From positions 25,716,178 to 25,780,177 of the forward strand of contig NC_063158.1 of NCBI RefSeq assembly GCF_020921035.1: 64,000 nt of DNA, in the 5' to 3' direction. Origin of the DNA: Rhodamnia argentea (Eukaryota; Streptophyta; Magnoliopsida; Myrtales; Myrtaceae). The notes under the pieces are model-generated. The model saw only the letters and a program-made list of their open reading frames with translations, did no database searches and had not been told where the DNA came from. The position numbers and the translations under genes are program-made. This document shows positions 33,795 to 46,800 of the stretch, piece after piece (the stretch's first letter is position 1; the number at the start of each line of letters is the position of its first letter).

Positions 33795-34030
33795 ACGTGC
33801 GTTTATTTTACGGAAAACTTAATATTTGAAAAATATTATTTTTGAAAAAAAAATTAGCACGTGTCACTTAAAAAATTAATCAACGGAAAAATATTTTCTT
33901 TATCAATAACAATTTATTACGGATTATTTTTGCAGTGATGAAAATATTTTTCATTCATTTATTTTTATCGGCAATAAAATGGATCATTTTTTATAAAAAA
34001 AAAATTAAGTTTTAAATTTTTGTGAAACAA
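33795..34030. repeat. Fold-back MITE copy downstream of the canonical cystatin
   Basis: TGCGTTTATTTTACGG at the left and GTGAAACAAACGCA at the right are inverted, with an AT-rich core containing AATCAACGGAAAAATATTTTC. It is the positional counterpart of 30545-30780. Confidence 0.55.
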
Positions 34031-34059
34031 ACGCATCCCAAGTGTGAAATTGTAACTTA

Positions 34060-34222
34060 TTTGTAAGGTTGGCCATCAAAGTCCCAAAAATCCTTAAAAT
34101 AAAGTCTTGCATGGCGGACAAATGGCCCTTCTTTGACCTTTCTCAAACGAAACTAAAAGATAATAACCCAAATGGAGAAACACCGTCAACTACTTTTGGC
34201 CACAAGTGAATCTTAAATAGAT
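34060..34222 (+). promoter_or_regulatory. Orphan upstream region of a cystatin-like D copy
   Basis: GGTTGGCCATCAAAGTC, TCTTGCATGGCGGACAAATG, CTTTGACC and CACAAGTGAATCTTAAA match the leader of copy D (31115-31270) in order and spacing. No cystatin coding sequence follows the point where the gene would start, only spacer and a Tourist-like MITE. The gene was either lost or never included in this duplication. Confidence 0.7.
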
Positions 34223-34294
34223 GTGTAAAACATAGAGATAATAACAAGTGTTGTCCTTCAATTTTACTTTTTCAAAGTTCAAACTAGTCTCTAA

Positions 34295-34529
34295 GACCGT
34301 GTATGGCAATATTTTTAGAGTAGAATTTTTGCTCTAGAAGCACGTTTGGTATGCGCAACTTCTGAAGCAAAAATTCATTTAGTCACACGGTTTCATTTTT
34401 CTACTTCTAGAGTTTTTTTTTTTTTTTTTGTGCTCTAGAAGTAGCTTTGAAGCCACTTGAAGAAATGAAAAAAATTTACTTCCCTTCAAAAGTTGATCTC
34501 TAGAGAAGCAATGTTGCCATGCCCGGCCC
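34295..34529. mobile_element. Tourist/Harbinger-like MITE, 235 bp
   Basis: The left end GACCGTGTATGGCAATATT and the reverse-complemented right end GGGCCGGGCATGGCAACATT are imperfect inverted repeats. TAA flanks both sides (34292-34294 and 34530-34532), the target preference of PIF/Harbinger elements. The interior has two inverted CTCTAGAAG copies and no coding potential. Confidence 0.65.
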
Positions 34530-35129
34530 TAAACAATTTTATATGTGCAATTTTGTTCTTGAAACTTTTTAAAAATCCACTCAACGTGGCCCTCCAATTA
34601 AAATTCTAACACCTTTAGCTGACGTAATCATAAACTATATTAACTTCATGATAAATTTTCCACGGGGTAAACTCCACGTCATATAAATATCTATATATCT
34701 TTCAGTATTTTGACCTAAAATTAATCGAAAATTCAGAGAATACTAGACATTACTTTTCTACTTTTGTTTTTGTTCTTAATACTTTTCTATATCTCGGACC
34801 AATAACTACCAAATCATATTTCGGTCCAAAGATCAATATCCACTGAATTGTTGTACTTAAATCGAATAAATCCTTCATAATTGCTTCCAGAGTTTTTTTA
34901 ATATTATCATCTAAATTTGTTATTAAATGATTCAGCATTATCCATTCTTCATTTTAATGTTGTACTTAATCTTCTCATGAACTTTGTTATTGCTTTACTA
35001 TTATCACGTCGGATTTGTTTCTTTACCTAAAGTAGAAAGATAAGGCTTCCCATTGCCCGCATTCCATGATAAAAACCAGCAGCAAACACCATTGTTACAA
35101 CCAGCACTCCCCAAAGCAAAATCACCTCA

Positions 35130-35370
35130 ATGAGACATCCACTCTCCTCCTCCTCCTCCTCCTCCTCCCTCTGTCCGCCCTCGCCTCGTCGAATCCGATT
35201 AGAGAGATCGCCATCGGGGAGTTCGGTGGGGGCCCGCAACATGGCGCCGACCTGTAGTTTTGGAGAGTGATCAAGGGAGAGACTTAGGTAGTTAACGGCA
35301 TACTCTAACTCTACTGGCTGATCATTACGATGAGCGATTCAACGGCGATCAAGATTATACGGCCTTCGAT
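35130..35370 (+). pseudogene. Cystatin-family pseudogene 3, heavily decayed
   Basis: The start ATGAGACATCCACTC with a (CTC)n-rich signal-peptide stretch, then AATCCGATTAGAGAGATCG, ATCGGGGAGTTCGGTGG, CATGGCGCCGACCTGTAG and GTGATCAAGGGAGAGAC can be laid on the 33058 gene. The helix region is shortened and several in-frame stops are present. The promoter remnant ATGATAAAAACCAGCAGC and a downstream TAATGTGAATTAGTGAAGAA mark it as a third copy of the canonical lineage. The right border is approximate. Confidence 0.75.
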
Positions 35371-35399
35371 TACATTAAACATACATAATAGATTTTTGC

Positions 35400-36950
35400 T
35401 AGTGGCAACTAATGTGAATTAGTGAAGAACAAAACAAGCCAGCGGCGGTCACGAGCGAGCCCCAAGCTCGCTGGCCCACATCTGTAGCCGGTTGCTGGCT
35501 GCCGTCGATGCCTCGGCAACCGACAAAGGAAGAAAAAAAAGAAAAAAAAATTAAAGAACAAAGAAATAAAAAATTAAGCAATTACAAAAATGCAAAATAT
35601 AAAACATAAGAATATTAAAATATTAAAAAATTCGAGATGGGCAATTTCGAAAAGTATTTTCATCTCTTTGATTTAAGAATTCACTTTCCTAATTTTATGC
35701 ATTGATTTTCCGTTCACTTGAAATTGTTTAAACTAAATCATTTTTAGAGAACCAAATGAGTGAAAGTCTAAAAGACTAACGAACCCTAAAAGCTCCTTGC
35801 TGGAGGTGTGAGAAAATAAAGAATGCTTATTGTCATGATTAGGTAAGGACGTTGTTTTGTTTCTTTCAATTTGCTTAGAACACTAGATTTCCGTTTGTTT
35901 CACGAAACATAAATTATTTGGATAATATTTTCTTAAAAATAATTATTTGTATCGCATGAGAAAATGAATGAACGAATATAAATCGTTGTCTATAATTAAA
36001 TTTTTTTTCATTGACTAATTATTTTAAACCATACAACCGACAAGTTTTAAGAATATTTTCAAAGTTCTTTCACGAACAAACGGAACCTTAGTTAATTGGA
36101 AAATAACTTATAACACCTAAGTAAATCACTTTATGTGAGCCATAAATTCATGCAAGTAGCAACATTGTATAGCTTAATTTTATTAAAATGTCCCAAGTAT
36201 TATTAGTAAACAATCTCGAATGCAACTATCGAAAAGGCAAGCTATAAATAGCGAAGTCAATAGTTTCGGATGCAACTGTCGGAGCGTAACCGTTAACATA
36301 ATAGAGTCAAATTCTTGTCTCTTTAATTTTTCTCATAAATTCGCATCCAAGACTTGATAAAGGACCATTCACATGCTTTATGAATTTTCATATCGATTGA
36401 AATTTCGAAAAGTCATTAGACACTTTACAACGAAACAATTACACTTCGAACTCACACTCCAGTTACTAAGATTTTCATTTCGGACAGGTGTTCAAAGATA
36501 AGTTCTCAGGTCCCTTCTAATCACGTTGCACGTCACCTAATCCCATAACGTAGTACAAGATATGAAGATAATGAAAACCTAATTAAACATGTTCCGCTAA
36601 TCTCTTTCTATGGTCAAGCCCGCAACAAATGACAGGTCCAATGAAAATCTGCCACGTGCCGTACGGTAATGCACTCTCCCGCAGCTGATCCCACCACCCG
36701 CTGGACCGTGCTTAGGTAATAACGACCAACCGTCTTAGCGCCCAACACGAAGCAGGTCGGTTTTGGGATTTTATTAAAGAAAAATATTAAAATATTTTAA
36801 TCCCCCCCCGCGACTGGTCGTCTCCGTCGTCAAACGCATGAATAATTAAAAATTAGATAAATGAAAATCTAATAACAATAATTACCAAAAAAAAAATGAA
36901 AATAACAAAGAGCTCCCCGTGTTTCTCTGCGATCACTGTCTCTTCTCCTA
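35400..36950. other. Spacer between the cystatin array and the MO25 gene
   Basis: No gene recognised. It contains a fold-back MITE of the AAACAAACG family at about 35890-36090 (TCCGTTTGTTTCACG and its complement CACGAACAAACGGA) and a C7 tract near 36804. Promoter elements of the MO25 gene probably lie in the last few hundred bases. Confidence 0.55.
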
Positions 36951-37158
36951 CATCGGGCTCTGCGAACGGTGAACGGAAACCCTAGGAGAGAGAGAGAGAG
37001 AGGTGGGGAGGAGGAGGGGATTGCAGAGGGGAGGCAAAATAGGACTCTGCATCTCCCGCCCGCCGGAGGCCCGCGGCGGGTCCACGTCGGCGGCGCTGCG
37101 GCGGCTCTCGCCGCAGCACCCGACGCCGACGCCGCCGCAGCCGCTCCCTGATCCGAAG
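36950..37158 (+). promoter_or_regulatory. MO25 leader with telo-box and GA repeat
   Basis: GAAACCCTAGGAG near 36977 is followed by a (GA)n run (about 36985-37002) and then a GC-rich leader up to the ATG at 37159. The combination of AAACCCTA and GA/CT-rich leader recurs at UPL5 and RABA5a in this window. No upstream ATG in a strong context was noticed. Confidence 0.45.
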
Positions 37159-40100
37159 ATGAAGGGGATCTTCAAGAACAAGCCCCGGACTCCGGCCGAC
37201 GTCGTCCGGCAGACGCGGGAGCTCCTCGTCTACGTCGATAGTGGCGCCGAGCCTCGCGAGACCAGGCGCGAGGAGAAGGTCTGGCTTGTTTCCTTTTCTT
37301 TCCTTTTTTCCTATTTGTCCTGTCGTCTAATTTCGGTTCGGTGGTGTATGAGCTGAAATAATCCGATGCTTCTGATGGCGGGGCGCTCAAGATGAATTTG
37401 TCGTGAAGAGATGTCGATTGATTGAAGCAGAGTTAGCTGAGGGGCACTTGTTCGTTCTATCTTTCGATTGAATTCGGATACTTTAGAGAGCCTTTTTTGG
37501 GGAATGCGATCTTCTCGGCGATTCACATTGTTCATGTTGGGCTTGCATAGTCATGTTTGATAAGGAGTGGATCATTGTATTTCACCTTTAGTCAATATTC
37601 CATTGTGATTCTTATTATGCATACATACGGTGCCTCTCGTAAGCTCAGATTTTCAATTGTGGGAGAGCTTGCATATCACCATCTGTTGGCTTGAGGAGCT
37701 TTTCGGCTGAAGCTTATACTGCTTTACCCTTCGCTAGTTTTACTTCAGCATGAGAAATCAGTCGGATGGCCTTTACGTGAGTTGCCATGAAAACACTTGG
37801 AAGGTCCAGTTTTGTATTTCAATGAAAAAGTTGTTCATATTATGGTGAGGATTGAACTCGAAGTTCCACCTGATGCTTCACAGTCTGCACATGCAACACT
37901 TAATGGTAGATGAAATATGTTGTCACAGGTCTTGGATATCTTATCCACTAAGAAGATGGCTTTTTTAATGCATTAATTCTTTCACCAGATGGATGAGTTG
38001 TACAGAAATTTAAGGGAGATGAAGTCAATTCTCTATGGAGATAGTGAATCCGAGCCGGTCGCAGAAGCTTGTGCACAGTTGACGCAAGAGTTCCTCAGAG
38101 AAGACACGTTGAGGCTGGTGATTCATTGCCTTCCAAAGTTAAAGTTGGAGGTAATTTTTCCTGAATCCTTCAGTATTGCTTCTGAGGCCAATTTTGTGGG
38201 ACATTTTTCTAGCATGCATTTCGAGCAGTCTTGGTTCTGCAGTGATCAATATGGACAACTTTGTGCAGGCTCGAAAAGATGCCACTCAGATTGTCGCAAA
38301 TCTTCAAAGGCAGCAAGTTCAGTCACGATTGATTGCGTCTGATTATTTGGAAGCAAACTTCGATCTTTTGGATACTCTGGTAGCAGGGTAAGCTACCTTT
38401 TCAGTCTGTAGAGTTTTGGGAATCTAATTCTGTTGTTACTTTCTTCTTTACTTGTTCAAGGAATAGGTTGTGCTTTTCATTAGATAAGCTTCATTATTCG
38501 AAGAAAGTTTTCCAACTCTTAAGAGTGTCGATGTGCTCGAAACTTTTCCATATTGTTTGTTGCCATGTCTGTAGCTAGAAAGCTCTCCACATGTTTGTGG
38601 AACTAGGTGTTTATGCCATTTCTCGCATTGAAATAGCAATAGATGTCACTGTACAATGAACACTGTCGAGCTTAGAGCTTTCCGCACACTGGAATTTCTT
38701 TTACTATGGACAATTCGCCTAGAATATGATCTTGGCAAGAGAGTTTATTTGAGTGGATGCCCATGTGGTCCTTATGTTCTGAAATAACTGGAATTAGTCC
38801 ATTAGGTTGGTAAGTTTGGATACCTCTGGAGAAGTTTCAGTAGCTATTATATTTTTTACAGTAGAAGGTGAGTGGTAGAGTCCTTCAAAACCATTTATTT
38901 TGAGCAGTTTGCTATTTCATTTTTGCTTGGGACTCTACTGAGCTTTGTCCATCAATCAGCATTTTGCTCTTTCTCCACCAGTAGCAGCCTCTGATTTGTA
39001 AATATTGTTTGCTTTAGTTATGATGACACAGAAATGGCTCTGCACTATGGTGCAATGCTTAGGGAATGCATACGTCACCAGAGTGTTGCAAGGTGAGCAT
39101 GCAAAGCTTGGATTTGCTTATTTACTTACAGTAGTTGATGCTATTCATCTGCTGATAGCAATTTAATCTCCTCTCAAGTTGTGATAATAAGCCATATCAT
39201 TGCCGATTTACGGACAGCATTGCGTATTTTGAGGTCAAATTACTCATGAAATGAGCAATGCTTTCTTTTTCCAAGAGAGAGAGTAAGCTTATTTTTAGTT
39301 GTAATCTGCTTTTGAATAATGAGAATATTGAATTGAAGAAATTGGTTTTCTGACCTAAAAATTTTTGCATTTGCTTTGATTAACTAGAGCAGTTTCTCTG
39401 ACTCCTGTAAAACATCTATTTCTGTGTGTGTCTCGTTGAACAGTAGCATAACTGGCAATACTTTCCTATGGTACTAAGAATAGATCATATGTTTTGGGTG
39501 CTCAGTGGTTGCATATATGGGATTTTAAGTTTGTACTATAGGGCGATGCTTATATTGAATTTTCTTCTCAAATTTGTTGATTTTGGTCCACTTCTTAGGC
39601 TACTCAACGGGAGTCCGGAGTTAGATCCCCTCACATGTCCTGATGATGGCTGATTCATCTTAAGTCTATTGAATAGATTTGATGGAAGCTAACTTCCAAT
39701 TTTTTTCTTTTTTGTTATGTTCAAGATTTTCATGTTATTTATTTCTGACTTTTCTTAAAATGGTTTATCTTGAAATATAGGCATCTTTCCTTGATTTAGC
39801 AAAGATTCTCTTACTATTGTTCAGGTACGTGTTAGAATCCGAGCATGTGAAGAAGTTTTTTGACTATATACAGCTTCCGAATTTTGATATTGCCGCAGAT
39901 GCTGCTGCAACATTCAAGGTCAAATCTTTACCTGGTTCTCTCTCTCTGTCAAGCGCGCATCCGTAGTTTTCATTGCCATTTAATTGCTTCGTCCATTCAG
40001 ACTAGTTGTTTATTGCCTGTTCTAATGATTGTACAAGACCTGTGAGCTTACACTTGCACTTCTGTGAACCTTTTTTAGCATTTGGTTTCAGGAACTATTG

Positions 40101-42545
40101 ACCAGGCATAAATCAACTGTAGCTGAATTTCTGACCAAAAATTATGACTGGGTGAGTAGTTTCATCTCTGTTTCATTTTCGCGCATGTACCTTTAGAGTT
40201 GTACTTTTTGTCTTTAAATGTATTGCTATTGGATTAACTGATCAACATGCAAGCTCTTGCTGTTCAATGTAATTTATTTGATTTTATTTATCTTCCTTTC
40301 TAGCTTGAACACAACATAGAGTGCATTTGCATAAGGGGGATCCATATAGCCAACCCCTTCTACTGAAACAAGGCTTCATGGTGCTGGCTGTTGTTCTACT
40401 ATATCTTTAAGCTTTTGGAGGAGTTGTAGAAGTATATTTCAGTCCTTCTATGGAAGAGCACCTTGAGGATGTCTATTCTTTTGATGAGTAGTAATAATTG
40501 AGATGTGGAATGGAAGTGTTGATGTTGTTTATGGCGTGCACACTTGACATACTCTTACCAGGCATCTGATTTTGTGATTCTCTTTGGTACACGTTTACCT
40601 GACCTGGGCAACATGTGCTTGCCATGTTTTAGACTCACTCCTCAATGGGTGCTCTCGAGATCTAAAGAGAGGTATACAGATGACTTGTTCATTGTTTGAG
40701 TATCAGCTGTTTGATTCAGTCCCCCTCAAGGTAGCATTTTTAACCATATGAGCGTACCATCAGGAGTTCTGATGATGTGAATGTGAATGACCTTTTCTCC
40801 CACTTCTTCTGCTGCTTTGAGTTCTGGCTTTCTATTATGTAATTGCTACTTGATTTGTTTACTGTTGATTTCTTCTTGCAGTTTTTTGCTGATTACAACT
40901 CCAAGCTATTGCAATCTACCAATTACATTACCAGAAGACAAGCTATCAAGGTAAATTTGATGGTTACTGGAATATATTTTTGAAGTCAACAACTAGGACA
41001 TTTTTCCATGAATGAAAAGATTCCTCTGACCACTTTTCATGTGAAAGTTGTAAGCATTTTCCATTCTAACAACCAGGTCTGGAGGATTGGAAAAGGCTCA
41101 ATCACTGGTATAGGCAGCACTTGTAGGTCTTGTATGTCTATATGGTCCATGTAGGTCTTCTACTGTTTTTGTCTAGATGTGAACATGCAATTCAAATTTT
41201 ATTTCACCTTATGGTCATTAGGCCTTTGATGTGCAAATTGATTGGCACCATTATTCTGTGAGCCTGGTCATTGGTGGTGTTTCTTGTCTTCTTCTTCCTG
41301 TGATTGGTTATCGATTGCTTTGAGAGATCTGCTCTTGGTTGTCTTGTCTAGTCTGGAAAGATAGTTTTTCCTAATCCATGTCACGAAGTTAGTCCTTGGG
41401 GCATATGTTTTTTGAGAATCCAAGATATTGGTTGGTCCCTAGGTGTGGATGGAGGAAGCATTTAATTTGTGTAATCCGGTAGAAAGATGTATAGTGTTGT
41501 TTCATAATCAGCTGAAAGGTTTTCTTAAAAAATTTCAAAAAGTCCCTTGTTTTGATTTTGCATGGGGTTAGCCAAATAAAGTTTCTTCTATCCATTTGGG
41601 ATCCATGATGTGTGTTGGTCTATGTAGAGAGAAATGGTAATCTTTGGTTAATAAGATTTTCGAGGTTTTTCATATGCTGTGGATGCTTTAAGTTGGGGTT
41701 ATTTGTTCTTTAATCGTCCAGTCCTGACCAAGTTCATATTATCTTTTTACCTGTGCTAATTATTATCTCATTTTGACAGCTTCTTGGGGATATTTTGCTG
41801 GATCGTTCTAACTCAGTTGTCATGATGCGTTATGTGAGCTCGAAGGACAATTTGATGATTCTCATGAATCTTCTTAGGGTATATGTCTTTTGAGATTTCT
41901 TCGATTAATCAAATACGAGTCATTCCTTTCTAGAACATGAAGCTCACATCCACTCTTAATAGAACAATTTAAATAAACTTCAGAGGGATCCATGCTTTTT
42001 TTCCTTAAATACATTTTTACCAACTATGTAATCTAGGAGGGATATATGAGTCTCTGCTTTTATTTCCCAGTCTTAGACATGACAGCATCTTCCTATTTGA
42101 TGAATGAATGGTGCACATCTTTGCAGGAATCGAGCAAGAGCATACAGATGGAAGCATTTCATGTCTTCAAGGTATTTACGTCGGCCACACCCGAAAATTA
42201 TGACTCGGGCATAATGACCCACCACGTCTCTTGCTCACCTACAACTCTGAATCTTTACAGCTATTTGCTGCTAACCAAAATAAGCCTCCTGGAATCATCA
42301 GCATACTTGTTGCAAACCGAAGCAAGCTTCTTCGCTTATTTGCCGATTTCAAATTCGACAAAGGTAGCGTGCTGCTGCTCTTCCTTCTTTTCTCTCCTCT
42401 TCTACACAGCACATCACAAAACAAGCTCCTGAGTCTTATTGCACAACTTCTCCCTATTCCCTTGACAGAGGATGAACAGTTCGAGGCAGACAAAGCTCAA
42501 GTTGTGAGAGAAATCGCTGCACTTGAACCACAGGATCGAGCGTGA
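37159..42545 (+). CDS. MO25-like / CAB39 family scaffold protein
   Basis: Eleven coding exons: 37159-37278, 37989-38150, 38269-38387, 39018-39092, 39825-39918, 40092-40151, 40882-40950, 41780-41878, 42127-42171, 42261-42363 and 42469-42545. Joined, they give 340 residues, the usual length of the family, with every junction GT-AG and in frame. The protein starts [20 protein letters not shown] and is a helical-repeat (armadillo-like) Mo25 fold throughout, with typical blocks [65 protein letters not shown] and [16 protein letters not shown]25 proteins bind and activate STE20-family kinases (MST/STK; SIK1 in plants) and act in cell proliferation, polarity and cytokinesis. The protein is soluble, with no signal peptide. 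Introns run from 97 to 829 nt. Nothing is missing. Confidence 0.95.
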
Positions 42546-43512
42546 GATCGGATCCCATGCTTTTTTCCCTTATTCTCGGTCCGTAAACACTGATCAGTGT
42601 CAGGGTCGGTGTCTCGATGTTTTGTGGTCATAAATTCTTGGGCCCCTCTCCTGTATGATGCGAAATCGCACTTAAATGTAAAATTATTCCCCACAAAATA
42701 ATATCTATGAAAAGAAGGGGGTTTCCATAAGATCTCTTAGCTGGTCCCATTGAATCAAGTTGCCCCCTTCAATTTTTCTTTTGGAGATTAGATGGCAGGT
42801 GCTTTCATGGAGGACCTAGAGAAGAACCCAGGCACGTGTCCCGGATGCTATCTCCCAATCGTCATGGCTGAGTTCGCTGATCAACGATGGAAATGTGTTG
42901 GGTTTGACGATCAGGATTTGGAAGAACGCAATGAAAGGTGAAGTGGGGTTGTTCCTGCACCTGATGGTCACTGCACGATGTTTTCTCACAACTCTTACCC
43001 TCCGTGACGGAAACAGGGGATGGGGACATGACTCGACCCATCACTCCCCAGGTTGGTCGGCAGTCCTCTCTCGTTTTCGGTCACTGGCCTTGTGAATTAT
43101 CAAAAAGAAAGGGATACCATTTTTGGCTAAAAGCATCTCTTGAAAAGGAAAATATTGAATAGGAAAAAACTTATCACAATAATGGAGGGCTATCTACATT
43201 TTCGTAGGTTGTTTGATACTTGGGGATTAGGAAAGCACTCCAACCTCATAGGCTCATCCTCTGTTTGAGGTGGCTTTTGGGCTTTCACAAATTTTTGCTT
43301 GCTCTCTGTCTCTCTGTCTCTCTTGTATTTTTGGTATTTCTGATTTGATTTCGATTGATATCAAATGAGGTCAAATTTATGAAAATGATAATATATCGGC
43401 GGTTAGAGTAATTTAATTTTGTCTCGTCGTTTTTCTCAAAAATGAAATAATCGCTCCTTTTTTTTTCCTATTAAATGGTACGTTCTCTTGTAGTTCTCTA
43501 AGCTGTTAAATT

Positions 43513-43870
43513 TAGGAATGGCAGCGGGATGAACCTTTAGTCCTATGCCCAGAGTAATGTCTGAATCCGTCCCCCTAGTACTAAATCCGAAACTTTCTCG
43601 AAAGCCAACTATTTGTATCTCGTTTTCAATGTTCTGAGTAAATCCATTTAATGATATAATTAAGTCATATAAGAAGAATACTAATATTTCACAGAGTCGA
43701 GTTTGGATTTGAAGTTATACGTTGATCCAAATATCAAGCATGGTCCAGACCTATATGGCCTGGACCACCAGCCTCAAATTCGTCCTCCAATCCTAAACCA
43801 TTCCGAACACAACCCTATTCGACTCGGGTGAGTCGAAAACTCGATTTGTTACGATCAGTCGCCATCCCTA
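43513..43870. mobile_element. Possible hAT-type MITE
   Basis: TAGGAATGGCAGCGGG at the left and the reverse-complemented right end TAGGGATGGCGACTG resemble each other and the common plant hAT terminus TAGGG(A/G)TGGCA. The interior has inverted ACTCGGGTGAGTCGAAAACT-type pieces. The flanking 8-mers do not match well, so the target duplication is missing or decayed. Confidence 0.4.
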
Positions 43871-46800
43871 GCTCGAAATGAGCACGTACTCATCTGACGA
43901 GACTCGGCTGTTGTGAATAGAAAGTGAGTTTTGGACGCAAGTTAGACGAGAGGCCTAGGTTAGCAACTGGCAAAGATTAATAGCGTAAGGAGGCAATTAA
44001 ATTGTCGAGTAAGAGACTAATTTGGCGCACCAAAAGGATGTGGGTATGAAATTGAGGAGAAAAAGTTTGCATCGTGTGGCGATGCAGATTCAACGTGGCT
44101 TGAAATCTGTTGAACAAGAACCCAAATGCGTGGTCAACCAAGAAATCTTGATTTGGCACATCAGTCGGAAACCACCACATTGGTCAAACTCAGCTTCTCA
44201 CGAACTGTTCTTATCTTCTTGAACCGTCCATCCGAACTTTTTCCCTCTCTCACTTTGACAAGCATGACTTTAAAAAAATATATTAAAATCCGAAAAGAAT
44301 TATATTATCTGGTTTACCTTGTGGGCCAACTGTTAAATTGGGGTTTGTTCAAATTGAGCTTTTCCGCTGACATTTTTTTGGGGGTCACATCCTTTTCAAA
44401 CATTAGAGCTTCCCTCTTGTCTACACGGGTGTCAGCTTCCATTACTGACCGAAAAAGATCACAAATATTTGCCCCCCAGATGACCTAATTAAAACTTTAT
44501 AAAATACATTGACAAAGGATGTGCACCGACAAACCCCAATCTGCTTCTTCATCTGATTCTCTCAAAAACCATGGGCCTCAAATTGAGTCTCGATTCTTAT
44601 CTAAATTTTTTATTCCCTAAAAAAAAAAAAGATAATCAACTCTAAATCATGTCTCAATTCCAACCCAAACTTTTTATTATCTCGTAAGAAAGCACCACTT
44701 TCAACTTGCCTAGCAATTCTGATCCGAATTTTCTTTTGTCTCGTAAAAAAAATATTGACCGAAAAGCTCGTACCCAAATTTGGCCACCCTTCAGGTTTTT
44801 CATCAAATGATTCCGCGAAAAACCCAACGCTTCATTCCACGTGACTCAAGCTAAAATTGGTGGTTTAGAGGAGAATGTTCCAAAAAGTCCTAAACCTATT
44901 GTACAATCGTCAATATGATCCTAAACATTCAAAATATGATTAATGTATTCCTAAGATCTTTTGACGATTTTTCAATATAACCCGGTCACTCAATTTTTTA
45001 AAAAAGAGCATTGAAAAGTTTTGTATGTATATTGATTTTAAGATTGTATAACTTTTACCTTACCTTATCACTTAGGACGTGGCACTTTGATGAACTTGCT
45101 TAGCTCTTCAGAATCATGATTAGGCTCACAAAGAACAGAGCAAAAAGATTTTGGATAAAACCCCGAGTGGCACCACTATCCCTTTGCGGGGTTTCTTTTT
45201 GTAAAGTGGTCCACTTTATTCTAAAATATTAATTCTTTCAAATTCTTCTTCCAAAAGGATAAAAAAAAGGGGCAATGGGTATATATGGCTATGTTTCAAG
45301 CACGCCATTTGTCATTCACTTCTTCGAACGAAGTGGCCCGGGACATCATGCTTGTCAAATACGCGTTAGCTTATCATTACAATCGCATATTCACACACCC
45401 AAAATCATCCAACTTAGGTTAATGAAGCAATAAAATTGTATCCACTTTTCTCCAATAAGGTGGTAACACGGGGCGTAGCCGGTTTTACTCGACGTGGGTG
45501 CGTTTGGTTCGGCATTTGTAAAGTACTTTGGGCCCGCTTGCCGACATGATTCTGAAAGTTGGTATCGGCATTTCTCAACATTTTTGGAATGCTATTTAGG
45601 GATTTAGGCTGTGTTTGTTTCACTAGAAAACGAATGACTTGGAAAGCATTCTTGAGGGTAGTTAGAAAATGGAAACACAATCCCGTTTCACAACCCAAAA
45701 TCTAATTTTGGATTGAGATAATTTAGAGTTCGAGTGGAATTCAATTGGCCGCATTTCCTCGACCCTTGGTGTTGGCTAACCCTAGATTTTCACAAACACG
45801 TATTCCGGGCAGTCGAGTCGTTGGTCAGACTTTTAAATAACTTCGTGGAGGAATATCATGCTATTGCTTACCCTAAACAAATTCTTAACACAGCACGTGA
45901 AAAATTGCACATTTGACAAGACGGCAGTATGCTGTTTGGTTCTGCCGGTGTGCCTAAGTTGATCGGACAAACGGTCTCTTTTGAACCCAATGAACAGGTC
46001 CCATACCAGACTCAAATCCTTATGTGGTGAACAGCTCATCGTGTAGGATCACATTACATCATGGCCCCCTAATCAATTATTATAATTCGTTTACTAATTG
46101 CATAATCAATGATTATCCGAACTGTTTTGTACGTGGGACATGTAATAAAACCCTATATTTTAATTTTGATCACATCCAGTCAAGATCATAGGACGTTTGA
46201 GTGGGCTGTGCAATCACATTTCTCTTGTGTGTTTTTAATGTGGAGCAGCCACCTAACTCAACAACTAAAGTGGAATTAGTGGATTAAACTATTGTTAAAG
46301 AATTGTTAATCTCAAATCCAAGAAGAATCAAAGAGGAAGGACCTGAGACGCAACCCGGATCCACTGCTTTTCTTTTTGTTTTGTTTTGTTTTTTGTTCTT
46401 TTGCGTGAAAAGTGCATGACCTAGGTCTAGGTGCATGGTTTTACCTAAGTAGTGATACTTTCTTATATTTGTATTGGCACAATATTTTTTTTTTTTTAAG
46501 GAAGAATTGGATTCGAAATGACAATGTCAACAGTGTAACTAGTTTTCATCGAGGGGAATTCGATTCCCTCGGCTAGATCAAGCTCGAAGTGTGCTCTCTT
46601 GTAAGACTCAATTCCACTATCGTAAATTGATAATTACGAATCGTCTACCTAAATAGGATTTGGGACGCGACGTATTCCATATCCATTGGGATTCGTGCCT
46701 TGGCATTTATCGGCGTGCTTTGAGACTAGCTAAACGCGCTATATAGTGAAAATTGGCACGTGCGACTCTCCAAGAGCTCATGCACCTTTATTAGCTTGCT

